Of a stretch of 20,276 nt of DNA, positions 1 to 8,641 are shown piece by piece. Made by a program: the position numbers and the translations under genes. Within the stretch, counting starts at the first letter, position 1. The number at the start of each line of letters is the position of its first letter. The notes under the pieces are model-generated. The model was given only the letters and a program-made list of their open reading frames with translations. It was not told where the DNA came from and searched no databases. This DNA is from JAICIG01 sp035532215 (GTDB lineage Bacteria > Planctomycetota > Planctomycetia > Pirellulales > JAICIG01), in the NCBI GenBank assembly GCA_035532215.1, contig DATKRK010000049.1:1-20276 (forward strand). The letters are read 5' to 3'.

Positions 1-97
1 CGCGGTCGAAACCGGCCGTCGTCTCGAAGCACGATGCCAGCGTCCGCCCCAGCCGCTCGCCTTCTTGATGCGAGGCGACGATGATGCTAGCACGCAT
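1..97 (-). CDS. Glycosyltransferase family 2, N-terminal fragment (runs off window)
   Basis: Read on the minus strand from the ATG at 97-95, the frame is open to the window edge and gives 32 residues. They begin MRASIIVASHQEGERLGRTL, which fits the first beta-strand and loop of a GT-A family-2 glycosyltransferase (hydrophobic strand, then a polar turn with E-G-E-R-L, where nucleotide-sugar binding starts). A purine-rich Shine-Dalgarno stretch (AGGGGGTG on the minus strand) lies about 7 bases before the ATG. It would transfer a sugar from a nucleotide donor, often in envelope polysaccharide synthesis, but the acceptor cannot be known. The gene is divergent from the VWA block and shares the 176-base intergenic region with it. 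The catalytic part is outside the window, so the family call rests on the N-terminus alone. Confidence 0.72.
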   Translation of the reverse strand, partial: MRASIIVASHQEGERLGRTLASCFETTAGFDR

Positions 98-167
98 CGG
101 AACACCCCCTTTGTCAACTGCCTTCTCGGTTCCAAGACCCAGAGGAGGGTCACGAACGGCAACCGCG

Positions 168-196
168 TTTATAAGCGAATCCGAGTTCCGATGCAA
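168..196 (-). promoter_or_regulatory. Candidate sigma70-like promoter for the divergent glycosyltransferase
   Basis: On the minus strand TTGCAT (196-191) is followed after exactly 17 bases by TATAAA (173-168), about 70 bases upstream of the glycosyltransferase ATG. The -10 box matches five of six consensus bases, the -35 box only TTG. No equally good promoter was seen on the plus strand for the gene at 274. The rest of 98-273 shows nothing else I can name. Confidence 0.33.
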
Positions 197-273
197 GAAA
201 AAAGCGGATGGATTTCGCTTCGGAGGGGAGGCCGGGGGCTACTCAGCGGAATCAGGACGGATAGCATTAAAGG

Positions 274-2466
274 ATGATCGTCGTCGCGCCGCTGTTCGCG
301 TTCTTCAACCATCCCTTCATGCTGCTGTGGCTGGCGGCGACGGCGGCTCCGTTGGTGATTCATTTGCTGAATCGCCGCAAGCACCGCGAAATGCCGTGGG
401 CGGCGATGCAGTATCTGATGGCCGCGATCCGCAAAAGCTCGCGGCGCGTGCGGATCGAGCAATGGCTGCTGTTGGCCCTGCGGATGTTGATTGTCGCGCT
501 GTTGACGTTGGCCATCGCCGAGCCGGTGCTCGAGCACGCGGGCATGACGCGGGTTGCGGGCGGGCGAACCCACAAGGTGCTGGTGATCGACGGATCGTAC
601 TCGATGGCGTACCGGGCAGCCGATCAGAGCCGCTTCGAGCGGGCCAAGACGTTGGCCGCGCGAATCGTCGACGAAAGCCGCCAAGGCGACGGCTTTACGC
701 TGGTGCTGATGGCCTCGCCGCCGCGCGTGCTGGTCGGCACGCCCGCCTTCGAGCCGCGGCAGATCCTGGCGGAGATCGAGCAATTGAACTATCTCGACGG
801 CGGCGCCGATCTGCGGGCGACTCTGGACAAAGTGCAGGAAATCCTGGACGACGCGCGCCGCGATCAGCCTCGGCTGGCCCGCGAAGAGATCTATTTCCTC
901 ACCGACTTGGGCCGCAACACCTGGGCGCCCGAGTTGGGCGGCAAGGAGGCGGAAGAGGAGTTTCGCCGCCGCAGCCAACAAATCGCCGGTTCGGCCGCGG
1001 TGGTGGTCGCCGATCTCGGCCAGAAAGACGCGGAGAACGCGGCGATCGTGTCGTTGGCCGCCGTCGAGCCGTACTTGACCGTCGCGCGCGAGGTGACGCT
1101 CGAGGCCGAAGTGCGCAATTTCAGCCGGCAAGAGCGGCGCCAACTCGGCCTCGAGCTGTACGTCGACGAGCGCCGGGCGGGCGAAACGAAGCTCGATCTG
1201 GAACCGGAAGGCGACGCCACGGCGAGCTTCTCGTATCGCTTCGATTTGCCCGGCGAACACAAGGTCGAAGTGCGGCTGGCGCCCGATCTGCTCGACGTCG
1301 ACAATCATCGCTGGCTGAGTTTGCCGGCCGAGCGGCAACTGCGCGTGCTGTGCGTCAACGGGCGGCCCTCCGGCGGCGCCTTTCAAGGCGCGACCGATTA
1401 CCTTGCGGTCGCCCTGTCGCCCGGCGGCCCGACCGACGACCGCGCCGCGGTACGGCCCGAAGTCGTTCCCGAGACCGCGCTGGTGGAACTCGACCTGGAA
1501 CAGTACGACGCGGTCTTTTTGTGCGATATCGGGCAATTCACGGCGAACGAAGCCCGCGTGCTCGAAGCCTACGTGAAGCAAGGCGGCGGGCTGATTTGCT
1601 TCTTGGGCGAGCAAGTGCAGGCCGAGAGCTACAATCGGCAGCTTTCGCCCGCGGGCCTCGGCGTGCTGCCGGTGCGGCTGGGCGACGTCGTCGAGGCCGA
1701 TCCGCCCGCGTTTTTCGATCCGCTGGGCTACGCGCATCCGCTGGTGGCGCCGTTTCGCGGCCGCGATCGCGCCGGGTTGCTGACCACGCCCGTCGAGCGT
1801 TACTTCAAGCTCCTCAAACCCGCAGACTCGACGGCCAAAGTCGCGTTGGCCTTTGCCAACGGCGACCCGGCGATCGTCGAGCAAAAAGTCGGCCGCGGGC
1901 GGTCGATCGTCGTGGCGACCTCGGCCGATCGCACGTGGACGGCCATGCCGCTGGGTCCGAGCTACGTGCCGATCGTGCAGGAATTGCTGGCGGAATCGGT
2001 GCGCGGGCGGTTCGAGCAGCGGAATCGACAAGTCGGCCGGCCGCTGGGCGAAGTCGTGCGGACCGTGGCGGTCGACGCGCCGGTGACGGTGCAGAACCCG
2101 GCCGGCGAAACGCAAACGGTGCGCGTGGTCACCGCAGACGGCGACAGCCATTGGAGCTACGCCAACACCGGCCGCAGCGGCTTCTACCGGGCCGAATTGG
2201 GGCCTCCGCTGTCCCGCTCGGAATTGTTCGCGCTCAATGTCGATGCCCGCGAGAGCAATCTGGCCAAGCTCGATCTCGACGAATTGAAAACCGGCATCTG
2301 GTCGGGCGTGCCGTTCGAGACGTTCGACGGCCAGAACCCGGTCGACGATCAAGCCACGCCCACCGTGCGGCGAGATTCGCTGCACCAATGGATTCTGTGG
2401 GCCTTGTTCGCGCTGCTGTTGACCGAGACGGGCGTCGGGTGCTACCTGGGACGGAGGTCGGCATGA
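274..2466 (+). CDS. BatA/VWA domain membrane protein
   Basis: This 730-residue protein starts with the BatA-type double-transmembrane region. A first helix at about residues 14-31 ends in the family hallmark IHLLNRRKHR, and a second helix lies at about 66-83. A von Willebrand A domain follows, with the metal-ion-dependent adhesion site D-G-S-Y-S at 106-110 and an acidic F-L-T-D strand end near 208-211. The middle resembles a class-I amidotransferase-like fold (a YDAVFLCDIG strand near 410 and a GGGLICFLGE strand further on) without an obvious catalytic triad. A last helix near 703-723 anchors the C-terminus. VWA proteins of this kind act at the cytoplasmic membrane and are often partners of MoxR ATPases. 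The chosen ATG has only a weak, very close AAAGG before it, but the BatA motif needs this start. The stop overlaps the next ATG by four bases, so translation is coupled. Confidence 0.9.
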   Translation: MIVVAPLFAFFNHPFMLLWLAATAAPLVIHLLNRRKHREMPWAAMQYLMAAIRKSSRRVRIEQWLLLALRMLIVALLTLAIAEPVLEHAGMTRVAGGRTHKVLVIDGSYSMAYRAADQSRFERAKTLAARIVDESRQGDGFTLVLMASPPRVLVGTPAFEPRQILAEIEQLNYLDGGADLRATLDKVQEILDDARRDQPRLAREEIYFLTDLGRNTWAPELGGKEAEEEFRRRSQQIAGSAAVVVADLGQKDAENAAIVSLAAVEPYLTVAREVTLEAEVRNFSRQERRQLGLELYVDERRAGETKLDLEPEGDATASFSYRFDLPGEHKVEVRLAPDLLDVDNHRWLSLPAERQLRVLCVNGRPSGGAFQGATDYLAVALSPGGPTDDRAAVRPEVVPETALVELDLEQYDAVFLCDIGQFTANEARVLEAYVKQGGGLICFLGEQVQAESYNRQLSPAGLGVLPVRLGDVVEADPPAFFDPLGYAHPLVAPFRGRDRAGLLTTPVERYFKLLKPADSTAKVALAFANGDPAIVEQKVGRGRSIVVATSADRTWTAMPLGPSYVPIVQELLAESVRGRFEQRNRQVGRPLGEVVRTVAVDAPVTVQNPAGETQTVRVVTADGDSHWSYANTGRSGFYRAELGPPLSRSELFALNVDARESNLAKLDLDELKTGIWSGVPFETFDGQNPVDDQATPTVRRDSLHQWILWALFALLLTETGVGCYLGRRSA

Positions 2467-4847
2467 GCGGCACGCTACCCGGCTGGTTGGAGCGTTTGCT
2501 CGGCATTCCTCGCGCCGGCTCGGGCGAAGGCACGGCCTGGGCCTTGGACGACGCCTGGACCTGGCCGGCCTGGGCCACCTTGCTGCTGGTCGCCGGCGCC
2601 GCCGGCTGGATTCTTGTTTGCTATCTCCGCGAAACGGGCGCGGCCGGCCGTTTATATCGCCTCGCCTTGGCGGGCCTTCGAATGACCGTGGTCGCGCTGG
2701 TGCTGTTCATGATCGCCAGCTTCGTGCTGTCGCTCAATCGCACCGGCTTGCCTTACGTCGTCGTGGCGCTCGACGACTCGGCGAGCATGGGAATCGCCGA
2801 TCGTTATCACGACAAGGAGCTGGCCGAACTCGTCGCCAAGCGGCTCAAGCAAGCCGGGTTCGACCAGGGCACGCGGCTGAACCTGGCCAAGACGCTGCTG
2901 CTGGCCGACGACGGCGCGCTGCTGCGATCGATCGAGAAACGCTACAAGCTCAAGTTCTATTTGCTGTCCGGCGCGGCGCGGAGTCTCGACGGCGGCGTCG
3001 ACGAGTTGCTCGAGCAATTGAAGCTGGCCGAAGCCAACGGCGAAACCAGTCGGCTGGGACAAGGCATCGAGGAGATTCTCGACGACTTGCGCGGCACGCC
3101 GCCCAGCGCCATCGTGCTGCTTAGCGACGGCATCAACACCGAAGGCGAGACGCTGGCCGACGCCGCGCGCCAGGCCGGCCGCAAGGGAGTGCCGCTGTTC
3201 ACCGTCGCGCTGGGCAGCGAATCGCCCGCCCGCGATCTGGAGCTGACCGATCTGTTGGTCGACGACGTGGTGTTCGTCAACGACGTGGTGAATTTCGAGT
3301 TCAAGCTCGCTGGGGCCGGGCTGGAAGGCCGGCAGGTGAAGGTGACGCTGCGCGAGAAGAAACAGCGTCAGCCGCTGGCCGAGCAAACCGTCGTGATCGC
3401 CCCTGAAGGCCAGCCGCAGAAGGTGCGCATTCCCTACCGGCCGACCGAAGTCGGCGAGTTCGATTACATCGTAGAAGTGGAGCATTTGCCCGAGGAACTG
3501 CAAAGCGACAACAACCGCCAGACTCGCCGCGTGAGCGTGCGGAAGGAGCAAATCAAGGTCCTGCTGGTGCAGTCGTATCCCAGCTACGAGTTTCGCTACC
3601 TCAAGCATTTGCTGGAGCGCGACAGCACGATCCAGCTCAAGACCGTGCTGCAAGAAGCCGACTTGGAATACGCCGAGCAAGACCAATCGGCGCTGCGCGT
3701 GTTTCCGGTGCGGCGCGACGAACTGTTCGCCTACGACGTGCTGATTTTCGGCGACGTCAATCCGGCCTTTCTCAGCGGCTCGGCCATGCAGTTCATCAGC
3801 GACTTCGCCACGGAAAAAGGGGGCGGCGTGGTGTTCATCGCCGGCCCGCGGCACACGCCGCTGGAATATCGCGATTCGCCGCTGGCGGTGTTGTTTCCGA
3901 TCGACTTCAACGGCGCCGCCGGGCCCGATCCGGGGCAAGTCGTCAACGAGCCGTATCAACTGCTGCCGACCGACGAGGGGCTGGCCTCGCCGGCCATGCA
4001 ACTGGGCGACACCCCGAACGAAACCGCGGAAATCTGGCGCAAGCTGCCTCCTCTGTATTGGTTCTTCGAGGCGCCGACGCTCAAGCCGGCCGCCCGCGTC
4101 TGGGCCAAGCATCCGGTCCGGATCGGGCCCGAAGGCCGGCCCTTGCCCTTGATCGCCATGCACTACGTCGGCTCGGGCAAGGTGGTGTTTCACGCAACCG
4201 ACGAAACCTGGCGCTGGCGGTATCGCGTGGGCGACGTGTTCTTCGCGCGCTACTGGATCCAGACGATCCGCTTTCTCAGCCGCTCGAAGCTGCTGGGCAA
4301 AGATCGCTCGGCCGAACTGACCGTCGACCGCCGCGAATATCGCCGCGGCGAGCCGGTCCGGATGCGAGTGAGATTTCTCGACGACCGGCAGGCGCCCCCC
4401 GAAGACGACGGCGTGACGCTCGTCGTCGAGCACTCGGGCGACAAGAACCGCCGGCTCACGCTGCACCGCGTCGGCGGCGGCAATCGGGGCGTGTTCGAGG
4501 GGACGCTCGGCAATCCGACCGACGGCGAGTATCACGTCTGGGTGGCGGCGCCGAGTCTGCCCGGCGAAGCGCCGGCCGCCGACTTCCGCGTGGTCGCGCC
4601 GCCCGGCGAGCGGGCTCGCCTGCAAACCGACGTCGCCGAGTTGCGCAGCGCCGCCGCCGATACCAAGGGCCGCTTCTACACGCTCGAGACGGCCGGAAAA
4701 ATCGTCCGCGACCTGCCCGCGGGACGCCAGGTGAAAACCGAGCCGCTGCCGCCCGTCGTGCTCTGGAACCACTGGCTGCTGGCGCCGCTCGTCATCGGTC
4801 TGCTCGTCGCCGAATGGGTTCTGCGCAAGTGGGGGGGCATGCTATAA
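2463..4847 (+). CDS. VWA domain protein with amidotransferase-like domain
   Basis: This 794-residue membrane protein begins at an ATG inside the preceding stop (ATGA overlap), with GGAGG just upstream. Two N-terminal helices lie at about 36-54 and 72-91. The VWA domain follows with a complete adhesion-site motif D-D-S-A-S at 104-108, a threonine at 195 and the L-S-D-G strand at 220-223. From about residue 365 a class-I glutamine-amidotransferase-like domain is recognisable (KVLLVQSYPSYEFRYL, YDVLIFGDVNP, GGGVVFIAGPRHTPLEY). I see no nucleophilic cysteine at the expected elbow, so it is probably structural or ligand-binding. A beta-rich part and a final helix (about 772-789) complete it. It is the natural partner of the upstream BatA/VWA protein. 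The same frame stays open far upstream, which is only a high-GC artefact of the neighbouring gene. Confidence 0.9.
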   Translation: MSGTLPGWLERLLGIPRAGSGEGTAWALDDAWTWPAWATLLLVAGAAGWILVCYLRETGAAGRLYRLALAGLRMTVVALVLFMIASFVLSLNRTGLPYVVVALDDSASMGIADRYHDKELAELVAKRLKQAGFDQGTRLNLAKTLLLADDGALLRSIEKRYKLKFYLLSGAARSLDGGVDELLEQLKLAEANGETSRLGQGIEEILDDLRGTPPSAIVLLSDGINTEGETLADAARQAGRKGVPLFTVALGSESPARDLELTDLLVDDVVFVNDVVNFEFKLAGAGLEGRQVKVTLREKKQRQPLAEQTVVIAPEGQPQKVRIPYRPTEVGEFDYIVEVEHLPEELQSDNNRQTRRVSVRKEQIKVLLVQSYPSYEFRYLKHLLERDSTIQLKTVLQEADLEYAEQDQSALRVFPVRRDELFAYDVLIFGDVNPAFLSGSAMQFISDFATEKGGGVVFIAGPRHTPLEYRDSPLAVLFPIDFNGAAGPDPGQVVNEPYQLLPTDEGLASPAMQLGDTPNETAEIWRKLPPLYWFFEAPTLKPAARVWAKHPVRIGPEGRPLPLIAMHYVGSGKVVFHATDETWRWRYRVGDVFFARYWIQTIRFLSRSKLLGKDRSAELTVDRREYRRGEPVRMRVRFLDDRQAPPEDDGVTLVVEHSGDKNRRLTLHRVGGGNRGVFEGTLGNPTDGEYHVWVAAPSLPGEAPAADFRVVAPPGERARLQTDVAELRSAAADTKGRFYTLETAGKIVRDLPAGRQVKTEPLPPVVLWNHWLLAPLVIGLLVAEWVLRKWGGML

Positions 4848-4848
4848 T
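4843..4848 (+). promoter_or_regulatory. Perfect TATAAT box overlapping the stop of the VWA gene
   Basis: A perfect -10 hexamer TATAAT overlaps the stop codon of the preceding gene. The expected -35 window (about 4819-4825) is poor, so it is a promoter candidate only. If real, it would let the DUF4175-like gene and its downstream genes be transcribed separately, and its transcript leader would contain the palindrome at 4864-4931. Confidence 0.3.
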
Positions 4849-4863
4849 GCCAAACTGCGTCAG

Positions 4864-4931
4864 AAGCCTATCCGAAAGCCGGCCTTGGGGTGCAGGCGTC
4901 CTGCCTGCCCGCCGCTTTTCGCACTAGGCTT
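4864..4931. repeat. Nested palindromic intergenic element
   Basis: The outer arms AAGCCTA (4864-4870) and TAGGCTT (4925-4931) are a perfect 7-base inverted repeat. Inside them, CCGAAAGC near 4872-4879 faces GCTTTTCG near 4915-4922 with one bulge. At the centre GCAGG-cgt-CCTGC (4892-4904) is a perfect hairpin. The whole can fold as one long imperfect stem-loop. It sits between the VWA gene and the DUF4175-like gene and could be a dispersed repeat, an mRNA-processing site or an attenuator. Confidence 0.55.
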
Positions 4932-4955
4932 TAAGGCCGTTGGGAGCGCTCGACC

Positions 4956-7900
4956 ATGCCGCATCCGCTGGAGCTTAAGATCGGCGCGGTTCGGCGCCGG
5001 GCGGGCCGGCTCGTTTGGACGTTCGGCCTGAGCCGCCTGGCGACGGCGCTCGTCGCCGTGTTGCTGCTGGCGGGCATGGCCGACTACCTGGTTCGCTACC
5101 AGGACCGCGGCGTGCGCGTGATCCTCTCGCTGGCCGCGCTCGGCGCGGCGGCCTGGGCGCTCTATCGCTTCGGCCAGACGGTTCGCGGCGCGCGGTTTCG
5201 CGATCTCGACGTGGCCTTGAAAATCGAGAGGCGGTTTCCGCAGTTGCAAGACCGCCTGGCCAGCACCGTGCAGTTCTTGCACGAGCGCGAAGACGACCCA
5301 CTGGCCGGTTCGGCCGCGCTGCGCCGCGCGCTGATCGGCCAGACCGCGGGCGAGATCGACGGACTCGATCTCTCGCAAGCGCTCGAACCATCGCCCGCGC
5401 GCCGCGCGTTGACCACCGCGGCCGCAGTCGGCGCGCTCTCGCTCATCGTCGTCGCCCTGCACCCGGCGTCGTCGCGCACGGCGCTTTCGCGTTTGTTCAA
5501 TCCGATCAATCACGTCGCCTGGCCGCAACTCAATCACCTGACCGTCAAGAATCCGGTTCGGCGGTTGGCGGCCGGTCAGGCGTTCGAGGCGGCCGTGGTC
5601 GACGCCGAAGGAGTCGCGCTGCCCGAAGAGGTCTGGCTGCACCTGCGCTATCGGGGCGAAGGAGATACGTCGTCGGAGACGGTCGAGCCGATGCGGTTCG
5701 CTGGCGGCGAAATGATCGCCCGCAAGGAAAACGTCTCGCAGCCGTTCGCCTATCGAGCGGCCGGGGGCGACGACGATTCGATGCCCTGGATCGAACTGGA
5801 AGTCGTCGAGCCTCCGCAGATCGAACAACTTTCGATCACGCTGCACTATCCCGAGTACACCGGCTGGCCGCCGGAGAGCGGCGATCGCCACATTCATGCG
5901 TTGACCGGCACGCGGGTCGAAATGCACGGTCGAGCGACGAAGCCGCTGTCGAGCGCGTCGCTGGAAATCGACGACGGTCCGAGCATTCGGGCGGCGGTCA
6001 GTCCCGACGGCTACGCGTTTTCGGCGCCCGCGCCCGGCGGCGAGCAGTTTATCGTCGCGAAGTCGGGCGAGTATTGGATCAAACTGGCCGACCGTGACGG
6101 CTTCGCCGGCGGAGAGCAGGTGCGATACGAAATCCGGGCGCAGGAAGACCTGGCGCCCGCGGTAACGCTCGACGAACCGTCGGCCAATATCTTCGTCACG
6201 CCACAGGCCGTCGTGCCGCTGAAGATCGCGGTCAAAGACGACCTGGCGATCAAGCAGATCGCGTTCTGCTTTTCGCGCAGCGACAAATCGGACGTCGGCG
6301 ACGAGTCGTTCACGCTTTACGAAGGACCGCCGCGGATCGAGAAACGCGCCGCCCGCCGTCCGGCCGGCGAGCTTTCGGCCGGCGAAAGCCGCTCGCTCGA
6401 GCACCGCTGGGAGTTGGGGCCGCTGGAACTGAAGCCCGGCGTGCAGTTGATCGTCTACGCCGCCGCCACAGACTATCGGCCGCTGGTCGGCGAATCGCAG
6501 CCGCGGCGGCTGACGGTGATCGCGACCAACGAACTGGCCGAGCGACTCGCCGAGCGGCAGAATTTCGTGCTCGGCGAACTGGCGCGGATGCTGAAGCTCC
6601 AGCGCGAGGCCCGCGAACAGATTTCGGGACTCGAAATTCAACTGCGCGACGTCGGCGAACTCGGCAAGCAGGATCTCGATCATTTGCAGGGCGCCGAGTT
6701 GACGCAGCGCCAAATCGATCGCGGCCTGGTCAGCCCCGGCGAAGGGGTCGCCTCGCAGATCGCCGGCCTGCTGGCCGAATTGACGAACAACAAGGTCGAC
6801 AGTCCCGACGTCGAACGCCACATGCGGCGGTTGTTGAACGAGCTCCAGCGGCTAGGAGAACAAGAACTGCCGCTCATCAGCCGCGAAATGACCTCGGCGC
6901 TGAAGTCTTCGCAGGCTGATGCCGCCGGCTCCGAGGCTGATCGAACGGCGAAGCGCAAACGCGGCCCCGACCAACCGGCCGGCCGCGCGTTGACTGCGGC
7001 CGGCGAACATCAGGACAACGTGATCCGGTCTTTGGAGCAGATGCTCGGCGAACTGTCGGAGTGGGACAACTACCGGCGGTTCCATCGCGAAATCGGCCAG
7101 CTTCGCCACGATCAGGAAGCCGTCAACGAGCAGACCGCGGAATTGGGCCGCCAAACGCTTACCAAGGATTTCAAGGATCTCACCTCGCAGCAACAAGCCG
7201 ATCTGAAGAAACTCGCCGCCCGGCAGCTCGAGCTTTCGCGACAGTTCGACAAGATCGAACAGCGCATGCAGCGGATGGGCGAAGAGTTGGAAGGCCGCGA
7301 TCCGTTGGCCGCGGGCGCTATCACCGACGCGCTAGCCGAAGCTCGCGAGCGGGCCGTCGGCGGCCAAATGCGCGAAGCGGGCCGCCAACTGGGCGAAAAC
7401 CAGCTCGGCCAGGCGCAGGGAAAGCAATCGCAAATCGCCGAGAACCTCCAGGAAGTGCTCGATATCCTGGCCAACCGCCGCGAACGCGAGCTGACCCGGC
7501 TGGTCAAGAAACTTCGCGACGCCGAACGGAAGCTCGCCGGACTGCGCGACGCACAAGAGGGTTTGCGCAAGAAATTTCAAGAGGCGGAAAAACTCGCCGA
7601 CGAAGGCCAGCGGCAACGCGAGTTGGAGCGGCTGAGCCGCGAGCAGCGCCAATTGCAGCAGCAAGCCGAACGCCTGGGGCGGCAATTGGAACGTTTGCAA
7701 GCCGAGCGCGCCAGCCGCAGCATGGCTCGCGGCGGCGCCAAGATGGGTCAGGCCGGCGAGCAAGGCCAGCAGGGCGCCGCCGAGGCCGCCGCGGACCAGG
7801 CCGAGGCTGCGCAAAAGGACCTGGACGACGCACAACGGCAACTGGCCGAGGCCCGGCGCCAGGCCGAACAGGACCTGGCCGACGAGCAACTCGCACGGCT

Positions 7901-8567
7901 GGAAGACTCGCTCAAGAGCGTCGAAGAGCGACAGACGCATACCTTGGCCGAGACGCGGCGATACGACGAAATGCGCGAGTCGCAAGGCGATCTGACGCGG
8001 GCCCAATGGATCAGCGTCGGCGACCTCGTCCGGCAACAGCAGGGCCTCGAAGCGGAAACTCGCGAGTTGGCTGAAAAGCTCTCCGCCAAGGCCTTCCAGT
8101 TCAGTCTCACGGGCATCGCTCGCGAGATGGCCGCGGCCGCCGCGCTGGTCGGCCGGCGGCAACTCGGCGTCCCGGCTCAGGACGCCATGCACCACGCGCT
8201 GGCGCGGCTGGCCCAGTTGATCTCGGCGCTCAAGCCCGACCAGGACGACGAGCCCGCCAACGAAGAACCAGAAGCGCCTGGCGGCGAAAACGGATCGGGC
8301 GGCCAGCAAGGCGATGCGCTGCGAATGGTGGCCGAACTGAAGCTGATCGGCTTGATGCAGGCCGAACTCAACGAACGCACCAAGGCCCTGGAAGAGACTC
8401 GCCGCAAGACGGGCGAGTTGACGCCCGACGAGCGACAGACCTACGCCGAGTTGAGCGAAGAACAAGGCAAAATGGCCGATTTGATGCTCGATTTGGTCGA
8501 ACCCGACCAGGCGAATCCGGAAGACGATCCGGAGAGCCTGCCGAAATTGAAGCTCGAACAGGAATAG
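4956..8567 (+). CDS. DUF4175-like giant membrane-anchored coiled-coil protein
   Basis: This 1203-residue protein has three N-terminal hydrophobic helices (about 28-46, 53-71 and 151-170). The first pair is followed by the conserved segment ERRFPQLQDRLAS at 91-103, which I associate with planctomycete DUF4175-like proteins. Residues about 180-510 are predicted to be beta-rich domains. From about 520 to 1060 the protein is almost wholly charged, Glu/Gln/Arg/Leu-rich coiled coil, with low-complexity Gln/Ala/Gly stretches near 930-960. The tail is acidic. The biochemical role is unknown; the shape suggests a scaffold or tether at the membrane. The ATG is preceded by GGGAG nine bases upstream. It follows the VWA pair after a 108-base palindrome-bearing gap and precedes the exported linker gene by 74 bases. 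The membrane topology is not settled by the sequence alone. Confidence 0.82.
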   Translation: MPHPLELKIGAVRRRAGRLVWTFGLSRLATALVAVLLLAGMADYLVRYQDRGVRVILSLAALGAAAWALYRFGQTVRGARFRDLDVALKIERRFPQLQDRLASTVQFLHEREDDPLAGSAALRRALIGQTAGEIDGLDLSQALEPSPARRALTTAAAVGALSLIVVALHPASSRTALSRLFNPINHVAWPQLNHLTVKNPVRRLAAGQAFEAAVVDAEGVALPEEVWLHLRYRGEGDTSSETVEPMRFAGGEMIARKENVSQPFAYRAAGGDDDSMPWIELEVVEPPQIEQLSITLHYPEYTGWPPESGDRHIHALTGTRVEMHGRATKPLSSASLEIDDGPSIRAAVSPDGYAFSAPAPGGEQFIVAKSGEYWIKLADRDGFAGGEQVRYEIRAQEDLAPAVTLDEPSANIFVTPQAVVPLKIAVKDDLAIKQIAFCFSRSDKSDVGDESFTLYEGPPRIEKRAARRPAGELSAGESRSLEHRWELGPLELKPGVQLIVYAAATDYRPLVGESQPRRLTVIATNELAERLAERQNFVLGELARMLKLQREAREQISGLEIQLRDVGELGKQDLDHLQGAELTQRQIDRGLVSPGEGVASQIAGLLAELTNNKVDSPDVERHMRRLLNELQRLGEQELPLISREMTSALKSSQADAAGSEADRTAKRKRGPDQPAGRALTAAGEHQDNVIRSLEQMLGELSEWDNYRRFHREIGQLRHDQEAVNEQTAELGRQTLTKDFKDLTSQQQADLKKLAARQLELSRQFDKIEQRMQRMGEELEGRDPLAAGAITDALAEARERAVGGQMREAGRQLGENQLGQAQGKQSQIAENLQEVLDILANRRERELTRLVKKLRDAERKLAGLRDAQEGLRKKFQEAEKLADEGQRQRELERLSREQRQLQQQAERLGRQLERLQAERASRSMARGGAKMGQAGEQGQQGAAEAAADQAEAAQKDLDDAQRQLAEARRQAEQDLADEQLARLEDSLKSVEERQTHTLAETRRYDEMRESQGDLTRAQWISVGDLVRQQQGLEAETRELAEKLSAKAFQFSLTGIAREMAAAAALVGRRQLGVPAQDAMHHALARLAQLISALKPDQDDEPANEEPEAPGGENGSGGQQGDALRMVAELKLIGLMQAELNERTKALEETRRKTGELTPDERQTYAELSEEQGKMADLMLDLVEPDQANPEDDPESLPKLKLEQE

Positions 8568-8607
8568 CGTTTGCACCGCGATCATTTGCGCCGTGGCCGT
8601 CTAGATA

Positions 8608-8631
8608 GCGATCGCCTGCAACGCGATCGCC
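8608..8631 (+). repeat. Two GCGATCGCC copies in the leader of the linker gene
   Basis: The nine-base string GCGATCGCC occurs at 8608-8616 and again at 8623-8631, spaced by 15 bases, each containing the palindrome GCGATCGC. They lie just before the Shine-Dalgarno CAGGAG (8631-8636) of the next gene. This may be a dyad-type regulatory site or chance in GC-rich DNA. Confidence 0.3.
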
Positions 8632-8641
8632 AGGAGTTGAA

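Noticed and set aside
169..2388. A 739-codon open frame on the minus strand opposite the BatA/VWA gene
   Set aside because: It is antisense to a gene with coherent transmembrane and VWA motifs. Its translation is rich in Arg/Gln/His with no domain, as expected of mirror frames in high-GC3 DNA.
81..2462. Upstream extension of the second VWA gene frame to position 81
   Set aside because: The ATG at 2463 has GGAGG and overlaps the preceding stop. The upstream part runs antiphase through the first VWA gene and is low-complexity Arg/Ala/Gly.
2652..4772. A 706-codon minus-strand open frame opposite the second VWA gene
   Set aside because: Same artefact: no recognisable domain and no plausible ribosome site, while the plus strand has an intact VWA protein.
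4860..8585. Several long minus-strand frames opposite the DUF4175-like gene (4860-6821 and 7332-8585)
   Set aside because: Composition reflects the reverse complement of Glu/Gln/Arg coiled-coil codons; no domain is seen.
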